The notes: a model not told the origin generated them from the sequence alone. DNA of 64,000 bases from Variovorax ginsengisoli (GCF_030486595.1 NZ_JAUJZH010000004.1:246184-310183); one strand, 5' to 3'; positions 1 through 9,646 are shown, counted from the first letter of the stretch. A program made the numbers and translations.

Positions 1-884
1 TGCTGCCGGTGCCCGCGCTCGACGCCCGCGTGATCGACAAGACCGGCACCCTGAGCGCCGCGCAACGCAGCGCGCTCGACGCCAAGTTGCAGGCCTTCGA
101 GCAGAAGAAGGGCTCGCAGATCGTGATGCTGATGGTCCCGACCACGCAGCCCGAGGACATCGCGAGCTACGCCAACCGGGTCGGCAACGCCTGGAAGATC
201 GGCCGCAAGGCGGTCGGCGACGGCATCCTGGTGGTGGTCGCCAAGGACGACCGCAAGATGCGCATCGAGGTCGCCAAGGCGCTCGAGGGCGCGGTGCCCG
301 ACCTGGCCGCGGCCCGCATCATCGACGAGGCGATGAAGCCGCGCTTCCGCCAGAACGATTTCGCCGGCGGCCTCGATGCCGCGGCCGACCAGCTGATCGC
401 CCGCGTCAACGGCGAGGCCCTGCCCGAGGTCGACGCCCGCGGCGGCGACTTCGGCGAGGCCCCGCGCGGAGGCAGCGGCTTCAACTGGCAGGACCTGGGC
501 ATCTTCCTGTTCGCTGTGGTGCTCGTGGGGGGCCCGATCGCCCGCCGCATCCTGGGCAAGATCCCAGGCTCGCTGGCGCTCGGCGGCCTGACCGGCGTGG
601 TGGTGATGGTGCTGACATCCAGCCTGGTGATCGCGGTGCTGGCCGCGCTGGGCGCCCTGCTCTTCACGCTGCTGTCGACCGCCTTCGGTGCCGGGCCCAC
701 GATCGGCCGGCGCGGCGGCGGCTTCGGCGGCGGCCTGGGCGGCGGATTGGGCGCCGGCGGCCTGGGCGGCTGGGGTGGCGGATCTTCCCGTGGCAGCGGC
801 GGTGGCGGCGGTGGCTTCGGCGGCGGTTTCAGCTCCGGCGGCGGTGGTGATTTCGGCGGCGGCGGCGCCTCGGGAGACTGGTAG
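1..884 (+). CDS. TPM-domain membrane protein (YgcG family), 5' end outside window
   Basis: The frame is open from the window edge, so the start and probable signal peptide are missing. What is visible begins 'LPVPALDARVIDKTGTLSA', the normal start of a mature TPM domain, which covers about the first 130 residues. One hydrophobic segment (near residue 165) and a longer one (about 190-225) follow, then a tail of nearly 60 residues made largely of Gly, Phe and Ser and ending in GDW. This is the layout of YgcG-type proteins: a periplasmic TPM domain tethered to the membrane. Molecular function is unsettled; members are variously called phosphatases or photosystem/protein-maintenance factors. The next gene starts two bases after the stop and is also a TPM protein, so they form an operon, which in relatives often begins with lemA (would lie upstream, not visible). 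Confidence 0.85.
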   Translation, partial: LPVPALDARVIDKTGTLSAAQRSALDAKLQAFEQKKGSQIVMLMVPTTQPEDIASYANRVGNAWKIGRKAVGDGILVVVAKDDRKMRIEVAKALEGAVPDLAAARIIDEAMKPRFRQNDFAGGLDAAADQLIARVNGEALPEVDARGGDFGEAPRGGSGFNWQDLGIFLFAVVLVGGPIARRILGKIPGSLALGGLTGVVVMVLTSSLVIAVLAALGALLFTLLSTAFGAGPTIGRRGGGFGGGLGGGLGAGGLGGWGGGSSRGSGGGGGGFGGGFSSGGGGDFGGGGASGDW

Positions 885-886
885 CC

Positions 887-1402
887 ATGGCCTTGTTCGC
901 ACGCCTCGCCCGCATCTGGCGCCATCGCTGGACCGACGAAGCCGACCTGCGCCGCGCGCTGCCGGCCGACCTGCTCGACCGCCTGACGCACCGCGTATCG
1001 GCCAGCGAAAAGCGCCACACCGGCGAGATCCGCATCTGCGTCGAGGCCGGCCTGCCGCTGTCCTACCTGTGGCGGGATGCGCCGGCCCGCGAGCGCGCCA
1101 TCATGTTGTTCGGTAAGCTGCGGGTCTGGGACACCGAGCACAACAACGGCGTATTGATCTATCTGCTGCTGGCCGAGCACGCGATCGAGATCGTCGCCGA
1201 CCGCGGCATCGATGCGCGGGTCGACGACGCGCAATGGGCGGCCCTGGCGCAGCGCATGGGCGCCGCCTTTCGCGAGGGGCGCTTCGAGGACGGGCTGACC
1301 CAGGCGCTGGAAGAAGTCTCGGCGCTGCTGGTCGCGCACTTTCCGCTGGCCGAGGGCCACGCGGACAGCAACGAACTGCCGGACGCGCCAGTCGTCCTCT
1401 AG
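887..1402 (+). CDS. TPM-domain protein, second of the pair
   Basis: A 171-residue protein without an obvious signal peptide or membrane anchor. It opens with a basic, amphipathic stretch, then holds a single TPM domain: 'GEIRICVEAGLP' and 'NNGVLIYLLLAEHAIEIVADRGI' correspond to the strand and helix core of the family, and the Asp-Arg-Gly-Ile turn is conserved. It follows the first TPM gene by two bases and is surely co-transcribed. Paired long (Gly-rich, membrane) and short TPM proteins are usual in Betaproteobacteria. The biochemical role is not established. Its 3' end overlaps the convergent dioxygenase gene by four bases. Confidence 0.8.
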   Translation: MALFARLARIWRHRWTDEADLRRALPADLLDRLTHRVSASEKRHTGEIRICVEAGLPLSYLWRDAPARERAIMLFGKLRVWDTEHNNGVLIYLLLAEHAIEIVADRGIDARVDDAQWAALAQRMGAAFREGRFEDGLTQALEEVSALLVAHFPLAEGHADSNELPDAPVVL

Positions 1403-2232
1403 GGTTCGAGCAACATCAGGCCCGAGGCCGTGTTGGAGATCGGCAGGTGGTAGTTGCGGTGCAGGCAGCGGGCGCTTGACCCGAGGGCGCCGCGAGTGGC
1501 CAGCCACATCAGCAACTCCACGCCCTGGGTGCCGGCCTTCTCGACCAGCTCATGGGTGCTGAACCGCGTCGCCCATTTCGGGTCGTCAACCAGGCTGTCC
1601 ATGAACCGCAGGTCGAAGTCCTTGTTGATGAAACCGGCGCGCTGGCCGTCCAGCTGGTGCGACAGGCCACCCGTGCCCATCACGGCGACCCGGGCGTCGC
1701 TGTCCCAATTGCGGATGGCGCGCCCGACCGACTCGCCCAGTGCGTAGCAGCGTCTGGCCGAAGGCAGCGGGAACTGGACCGTGTTGATGCACACGGGCAC
1801 GACCTTCACGGGCCAGGCCTGGTCCGGCCACAGCAGCGCCATCGGAAGCGTGAAGGCGTGATCGACCTGCATCTCCTGGCAGCTCGTGATGTCGAACTCG
1901 TCTTGCACCAACGCGTCGATCAGTTGCCACGACAGCGCCTGCTCGCCCTCGAACGAGGCCATGACCGGCAGGCCCCAGCCTTCGTCGGCGCCGCTGTAGA
2001 CCGGTGCGGCACCGACCGCGAAGGTCGGCATCTTGTCGAGGAAGAAGTTGAGGCCGTGGTCGTTGTAGAACACCACGAGCACTTCGGGCCGGGTCTCGGC
2101 CAGCCAGCGGTGCACCGGCGCGAAGGCATCGAAGAAGGGGCGCCAGTAGGGCTCCTGCTGCAGGTTGCGGGCGATTGCGCGGCCGATCGCCGGCACGTGG
2201 GAGGTGGTGATGGCACCAACAAGATTGGCCAT
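1399..2232 (-). CDS. ligB: Protocatechuate 4,5-dioxygenase beta subunit
   Basis: The 277-residue catalytic subunit of an extradiol class III dioxygenase, which cleaves protocatechuate between carbons 4 and 5 to 4-carboxy-2-hydroxymuconate semialdehyde. The N-terminus 'ANLVGAITTSHVPAIG' places the iron-ligand histidine at residue 12, and the second expected ligand is His59 in 'YNDHGLNFF'. A further family motif, 'GTGGLSHQLDG', carries the catalytic histidine. The frame stays open upstream, but Met at 2232 is chosen because the LigB family starts there and ligA ends 20 bases before it. In Comamonas the orthologue is pmdB. A gallate or other related dioxygenase cannot be excluded from sequence alone. 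No later genes of the meta-cleavage pathway are in this window. Confidence 0.88.
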   Translation of the reverse strand: MANLVGAITTSHVPAIGRAIARNLQQEPYWRPFFDAFAPVHRWLAETRPEVLVVFYNDHGLNFFLDKMPTFAVGAAPVYSGADEGWGLPVMASFEGEQALSWQLIDALVQDEFDITSCQEMQVDHAFTLPMALLWPDQAWPVKVVPVCINTVQFPLPSARRCYALGESVGRAIRNWDSDARVAVMGTGGLSHQLDGQRAGFINKDFDLRFMDSLVDDPKWATRFSTHELVEKAGTQGVELLMWLATRGALGSSARCLHRNYHLPISNTASGLMLLEP

Positions 2233-2252
2233 GGCAGGTGTCTCCTGGCGGG

Positions 2253-2591
2253 TCAGGCGGCGGCCAGGAGCCGGGCCTGGAACTCGGCCTTCGTCAGGCC
2301 GGTCTGCTGGGCGCCGATGTCCTGCATGTCGAGGCCGAAGATGCCGGCGAACTTGGCGAGGTAGTAGGCGTTGCCGCCGGCCTCGATCAGCTGCAGCACA
2401 TTGCGCGCGCGAATCGCTTCGCGCTGCTGCTCGTTCAATCCGTAGGCTGCGCAGTAGGCGTCCTCGTCGCGAACGAAGGCCTCGCGGTTGGCGGCTTGGT
2501 TGAAGGAAAAGCACATCTTGTTCAGCGCGTAGCCCTTGCGGGCCTGGCGGCCGTCGAACAGAGTCGTGCCGGGAATGTCAGGGGTGCACAT
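2253..2591 (-). CDS. ligA: Protocatechuate 4,5-dioxygenase alpha subunit
   Basis: A 112-residue small subunit of the LigAB dioxygenase; in the family it caps the active site of the beta subunit. Diagnostic features are 'GTTLFDGRQARKGYALNKM' near the N-terminus and the later helical segment 'IEAGGNAYYLAKFAGIFG'. The chosen ATG has a good ribosome binding site (AGGAG) about eight bases upstream. The gene precedes ligB by 20 bases in one transcript and is divergent from the LysR regulator. The 126-base intergenic region holds a perfect TTGAT-N4-ATCAA palindrome 35 bases upstream of this start, suggesting oxygen-responsive control in addition to LysR control. Confidence 0.88.
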   Translation of the reverse strand: MCTPDIPGTTLFDGRQARKGYALNKMCFSFNQAANREAFVRDEDAYCAAYGLNEQQREAIRARNVLQLIEAGGNAYYLAKFAGIFGLDMQDIGAQQTGLTKAEFQARLLAAA

Positions 2592-2625
2592 GAAGGTCTC
2601 CTGGAGGGGTCGGTCGGGCGAATGC

Positions 2626-2639
2626 TTGATCTGGATCAA
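2626..2639. promoter_or_regulatory. FNR/Anr-type box between ligA and the LysR gene
   Basis: The sequence TTGATCTGGATCAA is a perfect match to the FNR/Anr consensus TTGAT-N4-ATCAA. It lies 35 bases upstream of the ligA start and 79 bases upstream of the LysR start in their shared divergent promoter region. It could instead be part of a LysR binding site, since those are also short palindromes, but the exact half-sites and four-base spacing favour FNR. Confidence 0.5.
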
Positions 2640-2717
2640 TCGCGTGCGCTCCAGACCGGCCTGCGCAGTGTTCCGGCAATCGACGCGCCGATAAAGGCCG
2701 ACATACTCATCCCACCC

Positions 2718-3638
2718 ATGAGCGAATTCGATCATTTGGACTTGGACGGCCACCTGCTGCGCCTGCTGCTCGCGGTGCACGAGGAAGGCTCGATCACGCG
2801 TGCGGCGCAGCGCCTGGGCGTCACCCAATCGGCGGTGAGCCATCTGCTGGACAAGCTGCGCGCCATCGTCGGCGACCCGCTGTTCGTCAAGTCCGGCCGC
2901 GGCATCGTGGCCACCGCGCAGGCCGACCTGCTGGCCGGGCGCGCCCTCGTGCTGCTCGACGAGTTGCGCGCCTTCAGCACCGCGGCCGGCTTCGAGCCGG
3001 CCCGGCTCACGGCCTGCTTCACCGTGGCCGCCAACGACCTGCAGCGCGACCTGCTGGTGCCGGCGCTGCTGCGCCGCCTTCGGGCCGAGGCGCCCGGCGT
3101 CACGCTGCGGGTCATCGCATCGGGCGCGCCGGTGCCCGCGATGCTGCGCGAACAGGCCTGCCAGTTGATCATCACGCCGCGTCCGCCCGAGGGCTCGGAC
3201 ATCATGCAGAAGCGCCTGTTCGAGGACCACTACCGCGTCTACTTCGACGCCGAATGCCGTGCCGCGCCAACCTCCGAGGCCGACTACCTCGCCGCCGAAC
3301 ACGTGAGCGTTCTCTATGAACCGCTGCGGCGGCTCGACATCGACGATTGGTTCGTGCAGCGCCATGTGGAGCGCCGCATCGTGGCCAGCGTGCCCGGCAT
3401 GGCGGGACTGGGCGCGCTGGTGCGCGGCGGGCCGTGGCTGGCCACCGCCCCCTCGCTGCTGATCGAGGGCGCCCTGCGCGGGCTGGCATCGGCGCCGGTG
3501 CCGCTGCACACGCCGGCGATGCCGATGTACATGGCCTGGCACCAGCGCCACCAGGTCGATCCGATCCACCGCTGGCTGCGCACGCACCTCGAGGCCGCGG
3601 TGGCCGCCACCTTGGCGGGGACGCGGCACCTGTCCTGA
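2718..3638 (+). CDS. LysR-family transcriptional regulator
   Basis: A 306-residue LTTR. The winged helix-turn-helix is at about residues 9-66, with the classic pattern 'GSITRAAQRLGVTQSAVSH' and 'LFVKSGRGIVAT'. The remainder is a two-lobed effector-binding domain. The frame is open far upstream, but ATG 2718 gives the standard LTTR start directly before the HTH. Being divergent from ligAB, it is the likely regulator of protocatechuate 4,5-cleavage, probably with an aromatic acid or ring-cleavage product as effector. That assignment is from position only. In the effector domain 'YFDAECR' and 'RRIVASVPGMAGLGALVRG' resemble NodD/PcpR/NahR-type LTTRs. Confidence 0.85.
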   Translation: MSEFDHLDLDGHLLRLLLAVHEEGSITRAAQRLGVTQSAVSHLLDKLRAIVGDPLFVKSGRGIVATAQADLLAGRALVLLDELRAFSTAAGFEPARLTACFTVAANDLQRDLLVPALLRRLRAEAPGVTLRVIASGAPVPAMLREQACQLIITPRPPEGSDIMQKRLFEDHYRVYFDAECRAAPTSEADYLAAEHVSVLYEPLRRLDIDDWFVQRHVERRIVASVPGMAGLGALVRGGPWLATAPSLLIEGALRGLASAPVPLHTPAMPMYMAWHQRHQVDPIHRWLRTHLEAAVAATLAGTRHLS

Positions 3639-3650
3639 CCGCGCCGCCCT

Positions 3651-4325
3651 TCAGGCCAGGCCGGGTAGCGCCCAGACACCGTTGCCGCCGACGGCATAGA
3701 AACGCCGCCCGGGCGCCGGCTCCACCTGCCAGCCACCGGTGAATTCGCCGAAGGCGGGCAGGATCAGTTGTTCGCCCTCGCGCACGAAGCAGGGCATGCG
3801 CAGGCTGTCGCGGCCACGGCCATGCAGCCTGCAGGCCGGATGAAGATGGCCGGCCAGCACGAAATGCGTCGGATGGCGCTGCGGATGATGGCAGGCCGCG
3901 AAGGGGCCGAACCGATGCGGCTCGTCGACCAGTTGGAAGCGCAGCGCGGCCGGTGGGTCGCCGGCACGGCTGTCGTGGTTGCCGCGCACCAGCGTGCAGG
4001 CCAGCGCGGCGTGGCGGTCGCGCCAGGCCTCCACCGCCGCCAGCAGCGTGGCCGTTCGGGCCTGCGCCGCATGCAGGAAATCGCCGAGGAAAACGACCTC
4101 GCGTGGCGTCAACCGCTCGATCAGGCGGTCGAGCCGTGCCAGGTTCTCCTGCGTGGTGCCGCCGGGCACCGGCTGGCCGAGCGCGCGGTAGGTGGCCGCC
4201 TTGCCCAGGTGCAGGTCGGCCGCGAACAGCACGCGGGCGGCCGGCCACCAGAGGGCGCGTTCCGGCAGCAGTTCGATGGTTTCGCCGGCCAGTTCGATCC
4301 GGCAGGCAGCGAGCGGCGAGGTCAC
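3651..4325 (-). CDS. pdeM: Ligase-associated metallophosphoesterase (PdeM-like)
   Basis: A 224-residue calcineurin-type phosphoesterase. All metal-binding blocks of the fold are present in order: 'FAADLHLGKA' (D-x-H), 'LGDFLH' (GD), 'VRGNHDS' (GNHD) and 'LAGHLHP' (GH-x-H). Family members near ATP-dependent ligase are called PdeM or ligase-associated DNA damage response endonucleases. It is the last gene of the exonuclease-ligase-helicase-MPE operon. I prefer GTG at 4325, which opens 'VTSPLAACRIELAGE' like the family; an in-frame ATG at 4379 would add 18 non-conserved residues and overlap the helicase gene. Convergent with the LysR gene, 12 bases apart. Confidence 0.82.
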   Translation of the reverse strand: MTSPLAACRIELAGETIELLPERALWWPAARVLFAADLHLGKAATYRALGQPVPGGTTQENLARLDRLIERLTPREVVFLGDFLHAAQARTATLLAAVEAWRDRHAALACTLVRGNHDSRAGDPPAALRFQLVDEPHRFGPFAACHHPQRHPTHFVLAGHLHPACRLHGRGRDSLRMPCFVREGEQLILPAFGEFTGGWQVEPAPGRRFYAVGGNGVWALPGLA

Positions 4326-4359
4326 GGTTCGAGTTTCCCAAAAAGCGGCGCGGCGGGCT

Positions 4360-6873
4360 TCAATGGCCCGCGGCCGCACTTTCGAACTGCTGCACCATGC
4401 GCGCGATGCGATCGGCCACGTTCTCGTTCGAAAGCTTCTCTCGAAATCGCTCGACCATCAGCGGAAACGCGAAGGGCGTGGGCTTGGCGAGCGTTCGCAG
4501 CACCAGCCGCTGCGCACGCATGCGCGCCAGGCTGGCCCGCAGGCGGCCGATTTCCAGCTCCAGCGCCAGCAGTTCGGCCTCGGCCTGCTGCAGCAGCCGA
4601 TTGGCCGGGTCGTACTTGCGGAACACTTCGTAGAACAACGACGACGACGCCTGCAGCTGCTTGTTGCTGCGCTTCTCGCCCGGATAGCCCTGGAAGATCA
4701 AGCCCGAGACCCGCGCGATCTCGCGAAAGCGGCGGCGCGCAAGCTCGGTGGCGTTCAGCGACGCCAGCACCTCGTGCAGCAGCGCCGTGCGCTCGTCGTC
4801 GTGCGCGATCGCGTCCTGGGCCTCGGCGTCGTGCCCGGCCACCAGCACCTGCGGCAGCAGGGTCGGCCAGTCGACCTCGGTGGCACTGAGCAGCTCGAAG
4901 CCGTAGTCGTTGACCGCGATCGAGAAGGTGCGCGGCTGGTGCTGCGCGACGCGCCAGGCGACCAGGTTCGCGAGGCCGAGGTGCACCGGCCGGCCCGCGA
5001 ACGGATACAGGAACAAGTGCCAGCCCTCGCGCGACTTGTGCACTTCGGCCAGCAGCGTATCGGGTGTGGGCAGCGCCGACCAGCGCTGCTGGATCTCGAG
5101 CAGCGGACGCACGCATTGCAGTTCCGGCGTCTCGTAGCGGCCTTCGTCGGCGAGAGCGAGCTGCTGCACCACCGCGTCGGCCAGCGTGCTCGACAACGGC
5201 ATCCGGCCGCCGTTCCAGCGCGGCACCGCGGAGCGCTTGCCGCTGGCGCGCCGCACCCAGGCGGTCATGTCGTGGATGCGCACCAGTTCGAGCAGGCGGC
5301 CGCCGAAGAGGAAGCAGTCACCCGGCTTCATGCGCGCCACGAAGCCCTCCTCGACGCTGCCGATCTTCGCGCCGCCCAGGTACTGCACCGACAGGCTGGC
5401 GTCGCTCACGATGGTGCCGATGTTCATGCGATGACGGCGCGCCAGCCGCGCATCGGGCACGTGCCAGACGCCTTCCGCGTCGGGCACCGCGCGCCGGTAG
5501 TCCGGGTAGGCGGCCAGCGATGCGCCACCCTGCGAGACGAAGTCCAGGCACCACTGCCAGCTCTCGCGCGAGAGCGTGGCATAGGCGGCCGTGTTGCGCA
5601 CCTCGTCGTAGAGCGCGTCGGGCTCGAAGCCGCCGCCGAGCGCCACCGTGACCATGTGCTGCACCAGCACATCGAGCGGATGCTCGGGCGAGCGGCGCGA
5701 TTCGATGTGGCCGCCCGCGATCGCGGCGCGCGCCGCCGCGCCCTCGACCATCTCGATGCTGTGGGTCGGCACCAGCGTGACGCGCGATGGCCGGCCCGGC
5801 GCGTGGCCGGAGCGGCCCGCGCGCTGCAGCAGCCTGGCCACGCCCTTCGGGGAGCCGATCTGCAGCACTCGCTCGACCGGCAGGAAGTCGACGCCCAGGT
5901 CGAGGCTCGACGTGCAGACCACCGCCTTGAGCTCACCGTTCTTCAGGCCCAGTTCGACCCACTCGCGCACCGCGCGGTCGAGCGAGCCGTGATGCAGCGC
6001 GATCTGCCCGGCCCAGTCGGGCCGCGCCTCGAGCATCGCCTGATACCAGATCTCGGACTGCGAGCGGGTGTTGGTGAAGACCAGCGTGGTGGTGCTGGCG
6101 GCGATTTCCTCGATGACCTGCGGCAGCATCGTGAGGCCCAGGTGGCCGCCCCACGGAAAACCCTCGGCCCGACCCGGCAGCAGCGAGTCGACGACCAGCT
6201 TCTTCGGCACCTCGCCCTGCACCAGCAGGCCCGGCTCGTCGCCCAGCAGGGTGCGCATCGCCTCTTCGAGATTGCCGAGCGTGGCCGACATGCCCCACAC
6301 GCAGAGCCTGTCGTTCCAGCGCCGCAGGCGCGCCAGCGCCAGCTGCACCTGGACGCCGCGCTTGTTGCCGAGCAGTTCGTGCCATTCGTCGACCACCACC
6401 ATGCGCAGCGTGCCGAGTACCTCGCGCGCATCGGCGCGCGCGAGCAGCAGCGACAGGCTCTCGGGCGTGGTGACGAGCACGGTCGGCAGGCGCTGGTTCT
6501 GGGCGCTGCGCTCCGCCGAGCCGGTGTCGCCGCTGCGTGCGCCGGCGCTCCACGGGTGCATCTCGGCACCGGCGGCGTCGAGCGCCTGCTGCAGGGCACG
6601 CAGCGTGTCGGCCGCCAGCGCGCGCATCGGCGTCAGCCACAGCACCGTGAGCGGCGGCGGGGCTTGTGGCCGCTTGCCGCCGGGACGTTTCGGCGGCGAC
6701 GCGAAGGCCAGCAGCGCGCCCAGCCAGACGGCGTAGGTCTTGCCGGCGCCGGTGGTCGCGTGCAGCAGGCCCGAGCGGCCCTGCGCCACCGCCTTCCACA
6801 CGGCGCGCTGGAACTTGAAGGCCTTCCAGCCACGCGCCGCGAACCAGGCATCGAGCGCTTGTTTCGTCGTCAT
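4360..6873 (-). CDS. lhr: Lhr-type ligase-associated DEAD/DEAH helicase
   Basis: An 837-residue superfamily 2 helicase matching the Lhr core of the four-gene repair cluster. Walker A is 'ATTGAGKT' (Lys45), and the DEAH-type box appears as '[10 protein letters not shown]'. The motif 'MSATLGN' (motif III) and '[13 protein letters not shown]' (motif VI, arginine finger) follow, with the Lhr winged-helix and C-terminal domains after about residue 450. Lhr unwinds 3'-tailed duplexes and RNA:DNA hybrids in an ATP-dependent 3'-to-5' direction in characterised bacteria. The start codon overlaps the ligase stop (TGATG), so the two are translationally coupled. Confidence 0.9.
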   Translation of the reverse strand: MTTKQALDAWFAARGWKAFKFQRAVWKAVAQGRSGLLHATTGAGKTYAVWLGALLAFASPPKRPGGKRPQAPPPLTVLWLTPMRALAADTLRALQQALDAAGAEMHPWSAGARSGDTGSAERSAQNQRLPTVLVTTPESLSLLLARADAREVLGTLRMVVVDEWHELLGNKRGVQVQLALARLRRWNDRLCVWGMSATLGNLEEAMRTLLGDEPGLLVQGEVPKKLVVDSLLPGRAEGFPWGGHLGLTMLPQVIEEIAASTTTLVFTNTRSQSEIWYQAMLEARPDWAGQIALHHGSLDRAVREWVELGLKNGELKAVVCTSSLDLGVDFLPVERVLQIGSPKGVARLLQRAGRSGHAPGRPSRVTLVPTHSIEMVEGAAARAAIAGGHIESRRSPEHPLDVLVQHMVTVALGGGFEPDALYDEVRNTAAYATLSRESWQWCLDFVSQGGASLAAYPDYRRAVPDAEGVWHVPDARLARRHRMNIGTIVSDASLSVQYLGGAKIGSVEEGFVARMKPGDCFLFGGRLLELVRIHDMTAWVRRASGKRSAVPRWNGGRMPLSSTLADAVVQQLALADEGRYETPELQCVRPLLEIQQRWSALPTPDTLLAEVHKSREGWHLFLYPFAGRPVHLGLANLVAWRVAQHQPRTFSIAVNDYGFELLSATEVDWPTLLPQVLVAGHDAEAQDAIAHDDERTALLHEVLASLNATELARRRFREIARVSGLIFQGYPGEKRSNKQLQASSSLFYEVFRKYDPANRLLQQAEAELLALELEIGRLRASLARMRAQRLVLRTLAKPTPFAFPLMVERFREKLSNENVADRIARMVQQFESAAAGH

Positions 6874-8519
6874 CACGAAGGCAGCAGCGCCGCCAGGGTC
6901 TGCAGGGTATCGGCGTCTTCGACGGTCTTGTCTTCGCGCCAGCGCAGCATGCGCGGGAAGCGCACCGCGATGCCGCTCTTGTGGCGCGCGCTGCGCGCGA
7001 TGCCCTCGAAGCCGAGCTCGAACACCAGCGTGGGCCGCACGCTGCGCACCGGCCCGAAGCTCTCGATGGTGGTCTTGCGGATCACCGCATCGACTTTCGC
7101 CATCTCGGCGTCGGTGAGGCCCGAGTAGGCCTTGGCGAAAGGCACGAGCTTGCGGTCCGCCGCTTCGGGCGGACCGTCCCAGACCGCGAAGGTGTAGTCG
7201 CTGTAGAGGCTGGCGCGCCGGCCATGGCCGCGCTGCGCGTAGACCAGCACCGCATCGATCGAGAGCGGGTCGATCTTCCATTTCCACCAGGTGCCGACGT
7301 CCTTGGTGCGGCCGACGCCATAGTGGGCGTCGCGCTGCTTGAGCATCATCCCTTCGACGCCCATGGCGCGCGCCGCCTCGCGCTGCCGGGCCAGGTCCGG
7401 CCAGTCGCCGCCGTGCAGCATCGGGCTCGCGATCAGCGACGGATGCTGCACGCTGGCGAGCAGGTCGTCGAGCAGCGCGCGGCGCTCCTGCTGCGGCATG
7501 GCGCGCAGGTCGCGGCCCTGCCATTCGAGCAGGTCGTAGGCCAGCAGCACCACCGGGATCTCACGCAGCAGCTTCGGCCCGAGCGTCTTGCGGCCGATGC
7601 GCCTCTGCAGCTCGGCGAAGGGCTGCGCGCGGTCCTCGCGCCAGACCACGATCTCGCCGTCGAGCACCGTGCCGTCGGGCAATGCATCACCCATCACGGC
7701 GAGCTCGGGGAAGCGATCGGTCACCAGTTCCTCGCCGCGCGACCAGAGCCAGACCTGGCCCGCGCGCTTGACCAGCTGGGCCCGGATGCCGTCCCACTTC
7801 CACTCGACGATCCATTGCGAAGGCGCACCCAGCGCGGCGTCGAACTGGTCGAGCGGCAGGTTGAACGGATGCGCGAGGAAGAATGGGTAGGGCTGGCCGC
7901 TGGTCTTTTGGTCGCGCTCTCCGGTGCTCTCCGGCGAGATCAGCGCCGCATAGTCGGCGGCCGTCGGCTGGCCGCTGATGTGGGTGTAGCCCATGAGCCG
8001 CTGGGCCACGCGCTTGGGGTCGAGCGCGCCGACCGCGGCCAGCGCCTGCGTGACCTGCAGCTTCGACACGCCGACCCGAAACCCGCCCGTGATGAGCTTG
8101 AAGTAGACCAGCCGCTCGTCGGTGGCGAGGCGCTGCCACTGCGCTCGCAGCGCATCGGGCAAGGCCTCGGGCTGCAGCTTGCGCAGCGGCAGCAGGTGCG
8201 CCTCGATCCATTCCGCAAGGCCCATGTCGTGCCTGTCGGTCGGCGCCGGCAGCAGCAGTGAGATCGTCTCCGCGAGATCGCCGACCGCTTCATAGCTTTC
8301 GTCGAACAACCACTCGGGCAGGCCCGCGGCCTCCTGCGCGAGCAGCCGCAAGAGCTTGGCGGGCACCAGCTGGCGCGGCTTGCCACCGGCCAGGAAGTAC
8401 ACGGCCCAGGCCGCGTCCGGCGCCGGTGCGTCCTGCAGATAGCGCTGCAGCGCGGCCTGCTTGGCGAGGCTGGAGGTGGTCGCGTCGAGTTCGCGATAGA
8501 GCGCGGCGAATTGCTTCAT
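6873..8519 (-). CDS. ATP-dependent DNA ligase
   Basis: A 548-residue nucleotidyltransferase-type ligase that joins nicked DNA using ATP, distinct from the essential NAD-dependent LigA. An N-terminal helical DNA-binding domain (about 1-200) precedes the catalytic core. The nucleophilic lysine is in motif I '[10 protein letters not shown]' (Lys241). Motif III-like 'VLDGEIVVW', motif IV '[10 protein letters not shown]' and motif V 'WWKWKIDP' are visible, then an OB-fold domain. The start overlaps the upstream exonuclease stop (ATGA), and the stop overlaps the helicase start. The linkage with Lhr, an MBL exonuclease and PdeM places it in a DNA repair pathway rather than replication. Confidence 0.92.
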   Translation of the reverse strand: MKQFAALYRELDATTSSLAKQAALQRYLQDAPAPDAAWAVYFLAGGKPRQLVPAKLLRLLAQEAAGLPEWLFDESYEAVGDLAETISLLLPAPTDRHDMGLAEWIEAHLLPLRKLQPEALPDALRAQWQRLATDERLVYFKLITGGFRVGVSKLQVTQALAAVGALDPKRVAQRLMGYTHISGQPTAADYAALISPESTGERDQKTSGQPYPFFLAHPFNLPLDQFDAALGAPSQWIVEWKWDGIRAQLVKRAGQVWLWSRGEELVTDRFPELAVMGDALPDGTVLDGEIVVWREDRAQPFAELQRRIGRKTLGPKLLREIPVVLLAYDLLEWQGRDLRAMPQQERRALLDDLLASVQHPSLIASPMLHGGDWPDLARQREAARAMGVEGMMLKQRDAHYGVGRTKDVGTWWKWKIDPLSIDAVLVYAQRGHGRRASLYSDYTFAVWDGPPEAADRKLVPFAKAYSGLTDAEMAKVDAVIRKTTIESFGPVRSVRPTLVFELGFEGIARSARHKSGIAVRFPRMLRWREDKTVEDADTLQTLAALLPS

Positions 8520-9565
8520 GGCGCAGGCGCGACCGGCTCCGTGTCCTCGTCGCCGTACTCGGTCTTGAAGCCCTGGGCCTCGAGCCCGTTCTCTGTCAGC
8601 CAGCGGACCAGCACCGCGACGCTGCCGTGGGTGACGAAGACCCGCTCGGCGCCGGTGCCCGCAATGGCCTGCTGCAGGCCGGGCCAGTCCGCGTGGTCGG
8701 ACATCACGAAGCCGCGATCGACGCCGCGCCGACGCCGCGTGCCGCGCAGCTGCATCCAACCGCTGGCGAAGGCATCCGAATAGTTGCCGAAGCGGCGCAT
8801 CCAGGGCGTGCCCTGGGCCGATGGCGGCGCCAGCACCAGCGCGCGCCTGAGCAGCGCGGCATCGACGCCCGGATCGGTCACGCGAACGGTCGGCGGCAGC
8901 GCCACGCCGGCGGCGCGGTACACCGCGTTGAGCGGCTCGACCGCGCCGTGCACCACGATCGGCCCGATGGCCGGATCGACGCCGTGCAGGATCCGCTGCG
9001 CCTTGCCGAAGGCATAGCAGAGCAGCACCGACGCCCTGCCCTGTTCGGCGTTGGCGCGCCACCAGTCGTTGATCTCGGCGAACAGCGCCGCCTGCGTCGG
9101 CCAGCGATAGATCGGCAGGCCGAAGGTCGACTCGGTGATGAAGGTGTCGCAGGGCACCGGCTCGAAGGGCGTGCAGGTGCCGTCGGGCTCGGTCTTGTAG
9201 TCGCCCGAGGCGACCCAGACCCGGCCGCCGTGTTCGAGCCGCACCTGGGCCGAGCCGAGCACATGGCCGGCCGGGTGCAGCGAGATGCGCACGCCGTTCT
9301 GCACGATCGACTCGCCGTAGGGCAGGGTCTGCAAGGTGATCTCGCCGAGCCGCGTACGCAGCGTGCCTTCGCTGTCGGTGTGCGCCAGGTAGTGGCCGTG
9401 GCCGACGCGGGCATGGTCGGAGTGCGCGTGGGTGATGACGGCGCGGTCGACCGGGCGCCATGGATCGATGTAGAAGTCGCCCGGCGGGCAGTAGAGGCCT
9501 TCGGGGCGGGCGACGACGAGGTCGCCGGAGGACGTGGGCGGCGCAGTGACCATGGTTCCCGTCAT
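8516..9565 (-). CDS. Ligase-associated DNA exonuclease (MBL-fold, beta-CASP-like)
   Basis: A 349-residue metallo-beta-lactamase-fold nuclease. The zinc motif is 'THAHSDHARVG' (HxHxDH) near residue 50; later ligands are in 'LHPAGHVLGSAQV' and 'VASGDYKTEPDGT'. Family proteins were first annotated as mRNA 3'-end processing factors, and those beside ATP-dependent ligases are treated as DNA exonucleases. First gene of the four-gene operon. Met at 9565 or Met at 9553 could be the start; both precede the conserved 'DLVVARPEGLYCP'. No promoter was identified in the 80 bases before the next gene. Confidence 0.87.
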   Translation of the reverse strand: MTGTMVTAPPTSSGDLVVARPEGLYCPPGDFYIDPWRPVDRAVITHAHSDHARVGHGHYLAHTDSEGTLRTRLGEITLQTLPYGESIVQNGVRISLHPAGHVLGSAQVRLEHGGRVWVASGDYKTEPDGTCTPFEPVPCDTFITESTFGLPIYRWPTQAALFAEINDWWRANAEQGRASVLLCYAFGKAQRILHGVDPAIGPIVVHGAVEPLNAVYRAAGVALPPTVRVTDPGVDAALLRRALVLAPPSAQGTPWMRRFGNYSDAFASGWMQLRGTRRRRGVDRGFVMSDHADWPGLQQAIAGTGAERVFVTHGSVAVLVRWLTENGLEAQGFKTEYGDEDTEPVAPAP

Positions 9566-9646
9566 GGTAGGCCGCGCAAGGGCCGGCAGCGCCGTGACTC
9601 GGGCGCGACGCGATGTGGGCCGGGGCCTACGCGCGCGCCCGACGCC

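Noticed and set aside
2253..3629. A 458-codon minus-strand frame joining ligA with sequence antisense to the LysR gene.
   Set aside because: Only the last 112 codons match the LigA family; the part before is antisense to a clear LysR gene.
4192..7128. A 978-codon plus-strand frame across the repair operon.
   Set aside because: It is antisense to the helicase, which has all SF2 motifs; the plus frame shows no motif.
9566..9646. A seven-base GTAGGCC/GGCCTAC inverted repeat as a terminator.
   Set aside because: The arms are about 50 bases apart and no T-run follows.
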